NCBI RefSeq assembly: GCF_022678625.1
Contig: NZ_JALBYQ010000001.1
Coordinates: forward strand, 930,001-994,000
Direction of reading: 5' to 3'
Length of the DNA stretch: 64,000 nucleotides
Source of the DNA: Aliiroseovarius subalbicans
Lineage (GTDB): Bacteria; Pseudomonadota; Alphaproteobacteria; Rhodobacterales; Rhodobacteraceae
In this document: positions 27,301-33,825 of the stretch, in pieces
Position numbering within the stretch: the stretch's first letter is position 1
Layout of the letters: each line of letters begins with the position of its first letter
The notes under the pieces: generated by a model
Databases searched by the model: none
Seen by the model: the letters and a program-made list of their open reading frames with translations, nothing else
What the model was told of the DNA's origin: nothing
Translations under genes and position numbers: made by a program

Positions 27301-28182
27301 CCTGACGGTGTCAGCTATGAATGGACCGGGGATGCCGAGGAACAGGCGGAATCAATGGCCTTCCTCAGCCAGGCCTTTGTCGGTGCGCTGTTTTTGATGT
27401 TCATCATCCTGCTGGCGCAGTTCAACTCGCTCTACAACTCGGTGCTGGTGCTGCTGGCCGTGGTTCTGTCCACGGCAGGCGTGCTGGTCGGCATGCTGGT
27501 GATGCAGCAGCCGTTCTCGATCATCATGACCGGGACCGGGATCGTGGCGCTGGCGGGGATCGTGGTGAACAACAACATCGTTCTGATCGACACCTACCAG
27601 GATTATTCGCGCTATATGCCGAAGATCGAGGCGATCACCCGCACCGCCGAGGCACGCATTCGCCCGGTGCTGCTGACCACCATCACCACGATGGCGGGCC
27701 TTGCGCCGATGATGTTCGGCCTGTCGCTGGATTTCTTCAACGGCGGTTATTCCATCGACGCGCCGACCGCGCTGTGGTGGAAACAGCTGGCGACGGCGGT
27801 GGTGTTCGGCCTGGGCATTGCCACAGTGCTGACGCTGGTCTTCACGCCCTCGATGCTGGCCCTGCGGATCTGGCTGGTCACCTATGCGGGCTGGCTGTCG
27901 CAACTGCTGGCAAAACTGTCGATGGGCCGCTCGTCGCGGGCCGCCCAGGACTGGGCCCTGGCCCGCGCCGCCAAGCGTCAAAAGCTGGGCGATCTGGTCT
28001 GGGATATGGACGACGACGAGGATGAGGTGGACGCCGCAGAAGGGGATCACCCCCCCGCAGCGGAGGACATCCAGACGGTAGTGGAGCAAAGCGGGTTGGA
28101 GCCGCCCGACGCGGATAAAGAGACGTCCGACGAGGTCACACCCCCTGCCCCCGATGGCACACCGATGAAAGCTGCCGAGTAA
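24373..28182 (+). CDS. RND efflux transporter permease subunit, enlarged
   Basis: The 1269-residue inner-membrane proton antiporter is larger than the roughly 1040 residues usual for AcrB-type pumps. The TM4 proton-relay site reads GMLVDGAIVVVEY, keeping one of the two aspartates of AcrB. Two extra hydrophobic segments (about residues 507-530 and 548-573) lie between TM6 and TM7. The C-terminus carries an acidic, proline-rich tail from residue 1210 (DDDEDEVDAAEGD). The substrate cannot be inferred. It is coupled to its adaptor by a four-base overlap and followed by a strong hairpin. Confidence 0.93.
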   Translation: MIQIIDWAAERARMVVAFIFLSIMSGIVAYVSLPKEGEPDIDIPALFVSVPFPGISAQDSERLLVRTMETELADIDGLKTLSGTAAENYAGVAMEFEFGWDKSAVIADVRDAMNSAQEQFPEGADAYSVNEINFSEFPIVIVNLTGNVPERTLVHLANGLQDRLEGIDAVLEASLAGYREEMLEVVIDPLKLEAYNVTAGELISVVRNNNQLIAAGEVTTASGATSVKIPSSFDDVSDIYGLPVKVNGDSVVTLGDLATIRLTFEDRQGTARFNGETTVALQVVKRKGFNLIDTAATVRAAVAEEAASWPPELRQAVTVGTSNDQSYVVDSMVRQLEGSVITAIALVMIVVLASLGIRSALLVGFAIPTSFLLTFALFGALDVTISNIVMFGLILAVGMLVDGAIVVVEYADKRMREGVGPMHAFTAAAKRMFWPIVSSTATTLCAFLPMLFWPGIPGEFMGWLPKTLIYVLSASLLVALVYLPVMGGVSGRISRMFDGVSQMLRPLPWLVRAALVVPSAYLVFLAAMQILNPNYLIPATEGAARATGLMAILPGVVLFLIGATLTSITLAAARIERKPRAIKAGYRRTPFGWVIHLIAGNPIMPLVSIGAVMMFVMTTFTIYGQRNLGVEFFAETEPEQAIIYVRARGNLSIEEKDDLVRMVESAARGTTGIESVFSFAGAGGLNQNTGGASGPRDTVGQVQIEMVAWRDRPREEYDVKLLGFIPFTRTRLNPEYDGDVVIENLKASLAHLPGVRFEVLPLEGGPASAKPVHLRLKGDDLTVLAQAAAIADAKFQVTPGLSAIEDTRPLPGIDWQLDVDVQKAGRYGTDVATVGGMVQLVTTGLLLDTMRVDSSDEEIEIRVRLPVEDRVLSTLDALKLRTQAGLVPLSNFVTRSPVPSLAQIDRVDQSRYYDVKAAVDAGLIKLVDEDGVARVLPAAEADAIMASDDGTGLTRVPVTANERIEDLTTWLETDVLPDGVSYEWTGDAEEQAESMAFLSQAFVGALFLMFIILLAQFNSLYNSVLVLLAVVLSTAGVLVGMLVMQQPFSIIMTGTGIVALAGIVVNNNIVLIDTYQDYSRYMPKIEAITRTAEARIRPVLLTTITTMAGLAPMMFGLSLDFFNGGYSIDAPTALWWKQLATAVVFGLGIATVLTLVFTPSMLALRIWLVTYAGWLSQLLAKLSMGRSSRAAQDWALARAAKRQKLGDLVWDMDDDEDEVDAAEGDHPPAAEDIQTVVEQSGLEPPDADKETSDEVTPPAPDGTPMKAAE

Positions 28183-28187
28183 AGCGC

Positions 28188-28238
28188 GACCCGAAATCTT
28201 TAAAAGATTTCGGGTCGGTTTTCTTTGGAAGAATACGG
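28188..28238 (+). terminator. terminator / double-hairpin element (copy B)
   Basis: GACCCGAAATCTTT (28188-28201) and AAAGATTTCGGGTC (28203-28216) are exact 14-base complements around one base. They are followed by GGTTTTCTTT and a second, imperfect hairpin (TTCTT-TGG-AAGAA). The layout matches copy A at 7096. Confidence 0.8.
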
Positions 28239-28262
28239 GCGCCTGCCCGGCATGTCACACGC

Positions 28263-30083
28263 TCAAGCGGCGGCCTCGCCCTCCTCGGCGGCCTGACGCG
28301 CCCACATCGAGGCATAGCGCGCACCCTTGGCCAGCAGGTCGTCATGTGTCCCGCGTTCAGTGATCACGCCCTGCTCCAGCACCACGATCTCATCCGCGTC
28401 GGCGATGGTGGACAGGCGGTGCGCGATGGTGACCACGGTGCGGCCCTTGCCCATCGCCTTCAGGCTTTCCTGAATGTCGCGCTCGGTCTCGGTGTCCAAC
28501 GCCGAAGTCGCTTCATCAAGCAACAGGATCGGCGGGTTCTTGAGCAGCGTGCGGGCAATGCCCACGCGCTGTTTCTCACCGCCCGACAGCTTCAGCCCGC
28601 GTTCGCCGACCTGGGTGTCATAGCCTTCCGGCAGACCCACGACGAAATCGTGGATACGCGCGGCCTTGGCGGCGGCTTCAACCTCGGCGCGGGTCGCTTC
28701 CGGGCGGCCGTAGGCGACATTGTAGTAGATCGAGTCGTTGAACAGCACCGTATCCTGCGGCACCACGCCGATGGCGTCATGCAAGCTGTCTTGCGTCACG
28801 TCGCGCACGTCCTGCCCGTCGATGCGCAGTGCGCCGTCGTTCACGTCATAAAACCGGAACATCAACCGCCCGATGGTGGACTTGCCCGACCCGGACGGCC
28901 CGACAATCGCCACGGTCTTGCCCGCCGGCACCTTCAGCGACACGCCCTTCAGGATCGGCCGCGCGGCGTCATAGCCGAACAGGATATCGTCGAACTCGAG
29001 CGCGCCGCCCGGCACCTTCAGAGCGGGCGCGTCGGGCTTGTTCTGCACTTCGGCAGGCTGGTCCAACAGGTCGAACATTTCGCCCATGTCCACCAGCGCC
29101 TGGCGGATCTCGCGATAAACCGTGCCGAGAAAATTCAGCGGCATGGTGATCTGGATCATATAGGCGTTGACCATGACGAAATCGCCCACAGTCAGGCTGC
29201 CATCACTGACCCCGATCGCCGCCAGAACCATCACGCCGACCAACCCGCAGGTGATCAGGAAGGCTTGGCCGAAGTTCAGAAATGCCAAGGAATACGAGGT
29301 CTTCAGCGCGGCCTCTTCATAGCCCGCCATCGCCACGTCATAGCGGTCCGCCTCGCGCTTTTCAGCACCGAAATACTTCACGGTTTCAAAGTTCAGCAGG
29401 CTGTCGATCGCCTTCTGGTTTGCGTCCGTGTCCTGGTCATTCATCTGCTTGCGAATGCGCACCCGCCATTCGGTCACCTTGAAGGTGAACCAGACATAGA
29501 TCGCGATGGTTCCGACCACGATGGTCAGATAATTGGCGTCAAAATAGAAAAACAGCACGCCGGCGGTCAGCATCAGCTCCAGCACAAGCGGCCCAACCGA
29601 AAACAGCATGAAGCGCAGCAGGAATTCAACGCCCTTCACGCCGCGTTCAATGATCCGGCTCAGCCCGCCGGTCTTGCGCGTGATGTGATAGCGCATGGAC
29701 AGGCGGTGAATGTGGGTGAAGGTCTCAAGCGCCAGTTGCCGCAGCGCGCGCTGCCCCACGCGGGCAAAGACCGCGTCGCGCAACTGCTGGAACCCGTTCG
29801 TCATCAACCGCGCCATGCCGTAAGCCACGGTCAGCCCGACCGCGCCCAGTCCCAGCATCCACGCCGCGTCCGTTGCGTCCCCCGACAAGGTATCGACGGC
29901 GGCTTTGTAGATGAACGGCGTAAAGGCCGAGATGATCTTCGACCCGACCAGCAGCAGCATCGCCAGCACGACCCGCTGCTTTACCCAGGACTGACCTTCG
30001 GGCCAGAGATAGGGCGCCACCTTGCGAATGGTGCGCACGCCGCCTTCGGGTGCATCGGTCGATGTGATCTGGGACGGGGACAT
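28263..30083 (-). CDS. Atm1/HMT1-type ABC exporter (fused permease and ATPase)
   Basis: The 606-residue half-transporter has an N-terminal six-helix membrane domain, with the Atm1-type segments RTGGLSRIIERGVKGVEFLL-like (TRKTGGLSRIIERG, residues near 145) and NFETVKYFGAEKRE. The C-terminal ATPase has Walker A GPSGSGKST, signature KLSGGEKQRV and Walker B LLLDEATSALD. Relatives export glutathione-bound metals or sulfur species and confer metal tolerance. The start at 30083 has AAGGAA nine bases upstream. The alternative ATG at 30122 lacks one. It is divergent from an ArsR regulator with a dyad between, which suggests metal-responsive control. Confidence 0.92.
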   Translation of the reverse strand: MSPSQITSTDAPEGGVRTIRKVAPYLWPEGQSWVKQRVVLAMLLLVGSKIISAFTPFIYKAAVDTLSGDATDAAWMLGLGAVGLTVAYGMARLMTNGFQQLRDAVFARVGQRALRQLALETFTHIHRLSMRYHITRKTGGLSRIIERGVKGVEFLLRFMLFSVGPLVLELMLTAGVLFFYFDANYLTIVVGTIAIYVWFTFKVTEWRVRIRKQMNDQDTDANQKAIDSLLNFETVKYFGAEKREADRYDVAMAGYEEAALKTSYSLAFLNFGQAFLITCGLVGVMVLAAIGVSDGSLTVGDFVMVNAYMIQITMPLNFLGTVYREIRQALVDMGEMFDLLDQPAEVQNKPDAPALKVPGGALEFDDILFGYDAARPILKGVSLKVPAGKTVAIVGPSGSGKSTIGRLMFRFYDVNDGALRIDGQDVRDVTQDSLHDAIGVVPQDTVLFNDSIYYNVAYGRPEATRAEVEAAAKAARIHDFVVGLPEGYDTQVGERGLKLSGGEKQRVGIARTLLKNPPILLLDEATSALDTETERDIQESLKAMGKGRTVVTIAHRLSTIADADEIVVLEQGVITERGTHDDLLAKGARYASMWARQAAEEGEAAA

Positions 30084-30140
30084 ATGCAGGCTTTCCTTGA
30101 TGGTTGCCGGAGGGAATAACATCCGCTAAACAGGTGTCAA

Positions 30141-30164
30141 TTCAATATTTCATGAATAGGTGAA
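30141..30164. promoter_or_regulatory. 24-bp dyad, putative ArsR operator
   Basis: The sequence has outer arms TTCA (30141-30144) and TGAA (30161-30164) and an inner palindrome TTCATGAA (30149-30156), all centred at 30152.5. It lies between the exporter start at 30083 and the regulator GTG at 30167, almost touching the latter, where a repressor would block both promoters. Confidence 0.6.
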
Positions 30165-30166
30165 AT

Positions 30167-30499
30167 GTGGAGCAAGGTAAAGTGCTGACGGCCCTGTCCG
30201 CGATGGCCCATGAAACCCGGCTGGAAATCGTGCGCCTTTTGGTGCCGTGTAAGGGCGATGGCCTGCCTGCCGGCGTGCTTGCCGACCGATTGGGCGTGTC
30301 GCCCTCCGGGTTGACGTTTCACCTGAACGCGCTGGAACAGGCGGGGCTCGTGTCGTCCCAGCGCAAAGGGCGGCAGGTGATCTATAGCACCCGCACCGAC
30401 ACGCTGGGCGGTGTGATCGGCTATCTTCTGAACGATTGCTGTGGCCGCGACCCCGAGGTTTGCGCGAAAAGCGAGATGACGGATTTTGTGCTGCCCTGA
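30167..30499 (+). CDS. ArsR-family transcriptional repressor
   Basis: The 110-residue winged-helix protein starts at GTG 30167. The domain reads MAHETRLEIVRLL, then the recognition helix SPSGLTFHLNALEQAGLV and a wing QRKGRQVIYS. The usual ELCVC metal site is absent. Instead cysteines occur at LLVPCKG and in a C-terminal DCCGRDPEVC, the arrangement of thiol sites in several alphaproteobacterial arsenic or metal sensors. The inducer is not certain. No arsenite pump or reductase is nearby, so the likely target is the divergent Atm1-type exporter. Confidence 0.88.
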   Translation: MEQGKVLTALSAMAHETRLEIVRLLVPCKGDGLPAGVLADRLGVSPSGLTFHLNALEQAGLVSSQRKGRQVIYSTRTDTLGGVIGYLLNDCCGRDPEVCAKSEMTDFVLP

Positions 30500-30502
30500 A
30501 CG

Positions 30503-31774
30503 CTATTCGTTGGGCATTTCGAAGACCTGACCGGGGTAGATCAGGTCGGGGTTGCGAATGCGGTCCTTGTTGGCCTCAAAAACACGCACATACAAAACGC
30601 CTTCGCCGTATTTCTCGCGCGCAATGGCCCAAAGCGTCGACCCGGGCTGCACTGTGACCTGCTGCACGGGAGGCGCCTCTACACTACCCGACTCCAGCCC
30701 CGCGTCGTCCCGCGCGACAAGCGTTGCGGGTTCTTCACGCTTGAACGGTGTTTCCGTGCGCGAAGTGACGGTGCCGTCAGCGGAAATCTCGTCTACCCGC
30801 AAGGTGTAAACACCGGTTTCGACGTCAGGCAACGGCACGCGCCAACCGCCATCCTCGGCGATGCGCGTGGTCTTGATCGGTACATTATCCAGATAGATCC
30901 GCACGTTGGCGGCCCCCTGCCCACGTCCCGTAAGCGCCACGCCGCCCTCTTCGTCATAGGCGATCGAGTCGATGGTAACATTTTCGATCGCCGCCGGGCC
31001 AGCGCTGCCATCCTGCAGCACGGTGATCCCTTCGTTGTCAGCCAGCAGAACCTGAGGCACAGCAGTGTCCGGTGCAGGGGATCCGGCTGGTGCAGGGTCG
31101 GGTACATTGGCCTCCGGTGTTGTCGTGGGATCGGCCTGAGTGGCATCGCCGGGGGCGGCTTCGGCGCTCTGTGTCGGCTCCGCGGTCTGTGTCGGGGTCG
31201 GGGTCGGGGTCGGTGTTGTTGGCGCAACAATCACGCTTTGCGAAGAGATTTCAACGGCTTCTCCCCCAGATGACAAGGTCATGACCCGTGGGACCTCATC
31301 CCCGTCCAAGGCGAACAGGGCGACGAAATTGCCGCTGGCATCCGGTTCGGCCACCGCGACCGAAATCCCGTCTACCAACACATGCACCGGCACGCCAGGC
31401 GTGCCCTGACCCGCGATCACCGCGTTACCGTCGCCGTCCACACGCACCACGTCGAAGAAAGGTGCGGCCACGGGCGGTGCTTCAGTTGTTGTTTCAGCCG
31501 TGGTGACAGGCGCCGCATCCGAGCTTTCGGTCATCTGCTCCGGCGCCGCAACGCCTTCGCCCCCTTCGGATGTCTCAGGCGGTGTTGGGATTTCTGGCGT
31601 CTCGGTGGGCGTTACAGGCTCAGCCACCTGAACCGCAGGCTCCTCGCCCGGCTTCCCCCGCCACTCTCCAGAGAAAAACACATAGGTCGCAGCGACCAAA
31701 ACCAACGCCCCAATCCCACCGCCGGCCATCGCCAACCCGCTCGTCTTGCCCGTTCCAGGCGTCTCGGCAGCCAT
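30503..31774 (-). CDS. LysM-domain membrane protein with a proline/threonine-rich stalk
   Basis: The 423-residue protein starts at ATG 31774 behind AAGGGGGGAC. One membrane segment lies at about residues 15-35. A long acidic stretch rich in Pro, Thr and Ala follows, including a TPTPTPTPTQT run (encoded by a short GGGGTC-type DNA repeat near 31192-31216), then an Ig-like part (VRIYLDNVPIKTTRI) and a C-terminal LysM domain (QPGSTLWAIAREKYGEG). It probably reaches from the inner membrane to the peptidoglycan. It ends three bases from the ArsR stop, convergently. Confidence 0.88.
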   Translation of the reverse strand: MAAETPGTGKTSGLAMAGGGIGALVLVAATYVFFSGEWRGKPGEEPAVQVAEPVTPTETPEIPTPPETSEGGEGVAAPEQMTESSDAAPVTTAETTTEAPPVAAPFFDVVRVDGDGNAVIAGQGTPGVPVHVLVDGISVAVAEPDASGNFVALFALDGDEVPRVMTLSSGGEAVEISSQSVIVAPTTPTPTPTPTQTAEPTQSAEAAPGDATQADPTTTPEANVPDPAPAGSPAPDTAVPQVLLADNEGITVLQDGSAGPAAIENVTIDSIAYDEEGGVALTGRGQGAANVRIYLDNVPIKTTRIAEDGGWRVPLPDVETGVYTLRVDEISADGTVTSRTETPFKREEPATLVARDDAGLESGSVEAPPVQQVTVQPGSTLWAIAREKYGEGVLYVRVFEANKDRIRNPDLIYPGQVFEMPNE

Positions 31775-31872
31775 GTAGTCCCCCCTTGCACACGCTCTTC
31801 GTGGCCCGCGCTTGAGCGAGTTTAACAACAGGTCTATCACGGGTCAAAAGAGTTTCCTCGGAAAGGATCACC

Positions 31873-32430
31873 ATGATTTCGCCCCATGCCTCTGTCTGCG
31901 TCTATTGCGGATCGCGCTTCGGCGCCAACCCGGCCTATGAGGCCGATGCCCGCGCCCTGGGCGCAAACCTGGCCCAGGAAGGCTGGCGCCTTGTCTATGG
32001 CGCGGGGGATGTGGGGCTGATGGGCGCGGTGGCGCAAGCCGCCCAGGACGCGGGCGGCACCACGTTCGGCGTGATCCCCGAACACCTTCTGAAATGGGAG
32101 GTTGGCAAACGCGACCTCACCCAATTCATCGTGACCGAGAACATGCACGAGCGCAAAAAGGTCATGTTCATGAACTCGGACGCCATCGTTGTGATGCCGG
32201 GCGGCGCAGGCTCGCTGGATGAGTTTTTCGAAGCCGTGACCTGGCGCCAGCTGGGGCTGCACGCGAAACCCGTGTTCCTGCTTAACACCGGGGGATATTG
32301 GAACCCGCTGGTGACGCTGATCGACCACGTGATCGAACAGGGCTTCGCCGAAGAAAGCCTGAAAAGCTACCTCACCCTTGTCGATGACGTGCCGGCGCTG
32401 ACCTCAGCCTTGCGCGCCGCCCTGACCTGA
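31873..32430 (+). CDS. LOG family protein (TIGR00730, nucleoside-5'-monophosphate phosphoribohydrolase)
   Basis: The 185-residue Rossmann-fold protein has the family motifs YCGSRFGANPAYE at the N-terminus, VYGAGDVGLMGAVA, and PGGAGSLDEFFE, a conservative variant of the PGGxGTxxE catalytic motif. Such enzymes cleave the N-glycosidic bond of adenosine or cytokinin monophosphates. The physiological substrate in bacteria is mostly unclear. AAAGGA precedes the ATG. It stands alone, convergent with sodB. Confidence 0.92.
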   Translation: MISPHASVCVYCGSRFGANPAYEADARALGANLAQEGWRLVYGAGDVGLMGAVAQAAQDAGGTTFGVIPEHLLKWEVGKRDLTQFIVTENMHERKKVMFMNSDAIVVMPGGAGSLDEFFEAVTWRQLGLHAKPVFLLNTGGYWNPLVTLIDHVIEQGFAEESLKSYLTLVDDVPALTSALRAALT

Positions 32431-32460
32431 TCGCGCGTCCGGCGGCCCCGGGCGCCATTT

Positions 32461-32500
32461 AAAAAAACAAGCGGCCGCCCTTTCACAAGAAAGGGCGGCC
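32461..32500 (-). terminator. rho-independent terminator of sodB
   Basis: A perfect 12-bp stem (GGCCGCCCTTTC with GAAAGGGCGGCC) encloses an ACAA loop. On the minus strand it is followed by GCTTGTTTTTTT, so it ends sodB. Read from the plus strand it is followed by only a short T run and would be weaker. Confidence 0.88.
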
Positions 32501-32525
32501 ACATTTTAACAACGTTCTTCAGTGC

Positions 32526-33125
32526 TTACAGGCGACCGGCCACGTTTTCCCAGTTCACCAGGTTGTCGAGGAAGTTCGACAGATAAACCGGGCGCTTGTT
32601 GCGGAAATCGATGTAGTAGGAATGCTCCCACACATCGCAGCCCAGCAGCGCGGTCTGGCCAAAGCACAGCGGGTTCACGCCGTTTTCGGTCTTGGTCACG
32701 GCCAGCGACCCGTCGGCGTTCTTGACCAGCCAGCACCAGCCTGAGCCGAACTGCCCCGCACCCGCGGCGGCAAACTGCGACTTGAACTCATCGACCGAGC
32801 CGAAGCTTTCGACGATGGCCTTTTCCAGTTCGCCGGGCATGGCGGATTTGCCGGGGCCCATCATTTCCCAGAACTGGTTGTGGTTCCACAACTGGCTGAT
32901 GTTGTTGAAGATGCCGTTCTGCGCGACAGAAGACGCGTCATAGGTGCCGGTGATGATCTCTTCCAGCGACTTGTTTTCCCATTCGGTACCCGCAATGGCA
33001 GCGTTGCCATTGGTCACATACGCGTTGTGGTGCAGGTCGTGGTGGAATTCCATCGTTTCCGCCGACATGCCGGCATCGGCCAGCGCGTCGTGGGCATAGG
33101 GAAGATCGGGAAGTTCAAAAGCCAT
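32526..33125 (-). CDS. sodB: superoxide dismutase, Fe/Mn family
   Basis: The 199-residue enzyme has all metal ligands of the family: the N-terminal His of HHDLHHNAYV, the His of ISQLWNHNQFW, and the Asp and His of CDVWEHSYYIDF. Residues such as AGAGQFGSGWCWLV are typical of the iron form. There is no signal peptide, so it acts in the cytoplasm. It lies next to the sarcosine oxidase operon, whose reaction produces hydrogen peroxide, but the two are separated by 139 bp and no joint control is shown. Confidence 0.95.
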   Translation of the reverse strand: MAFELPDLPYAHDALADAGMSAETMEFHHDLHHNAYVTNGNAAIAGTEWENKSLEEIITGTYDASSVAQNGIFNNISQLWNHNQFWEMMGPGKSAMPGELEKAIVESFGSVDEFKSQFAAAGAGQFGSGWCWLVKNADGSLAVTKTENGVNPLCFGQTALLGCDVWEHSYYIDFRNKRPVYLSNFLDNLVNWENVAGRL

Positions 33126-33264
33126 GGGTAAGCCCCCTGTTCATGCGTGTTTCATCTGGGTCGTAGATGGGCCGGACAGGCCCCGCGCGTCAAGGGTCAG
33201 TTCCGATTTCGGGGCATTTTCGCCTGCCCGCATGTGCTTTCAAACCCGACAAAAGAGCCTCAGG

Positions 33265-33825
33265 TCACAGCACGCCGACTTCGCTGCCCGGCTTGGCGGC
33301 ATTTGCCAGAACGTCAAAGACATAGCCCGCGACCGAGCGAAAACAGACCACTTCGAACGTTCCCTCGTCCAGCATGTGGAACGCACCCGCAACCTGCGCC
33401 AGGCGGGTGCGCCGCATGATGCCCGGGGCCAGCGCACTGACGTCTGCCGGCGACAGTTTCGCCATCACCTCGCGCGCGGCCTGGCCGGTCACGTGGAACA
33501 CCGCGCGGGCGTCCGACACGTTCACCGCCAGCGCATGTTCCTTCGCCAGCGCCTTTGAAAGCTTGGCCACAGCGGCATCTGCCCCCGCGTGATCAACCAT
33601 CACAAGAAGCTCATCCGGCGACATCCAGGCAACTGTGCCGCCCTTGCCGGTGGTCACCGCGCCCTGCCCCGGCATCGCGACGCCGGTCACGGCTTTCACC
33701 GCTTTCGCCATCGCCGCCGCGCCCAGGTCGCCGCGCAGGGTGATCATGCCGACCAGCCCCATTTCCTGCACCTTGCAAAACCCTTGATACGTCGCGCCAT
33801 CCAGCGCCGAAACTGCGTTAGACAT
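33265..33825 (-). CDS. soxG: sarcosine oxidase gamma subunit
   Basis: The 186-residue subunit stabilises the heterotetrameric sarcosine oxidase. Typical segments are LRGDLGAAAMAKAV and the central SPDELLVMVD, both of the GcvT-related gamma fold. The ATG at 33825 follows AAGGGAA, and its first bases overlap the end of soxA by eight. The ORF extension to 33849 is ignored because it lies inside soxA without a ribosome site. It is the last gene of soxBDAG. Confidence 0.9.
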   Translation of the reverse strand: MSNAVSALDGATYQGFCKVQEMGLVGMITLRGDLGAAAMAKAVKAVTGVAMPGQGAVTTGKGGTVAWMSPDELLVMVDHAGADAAVAKLSKALAKEHALAVNVSDARAVFHVTGQAAREVMAKLSPADVSALAPGIMRRTRLAQVAGAFHMLDEGTFEVVCFRSVAGYVFDVLANAAKPGSEVGVL

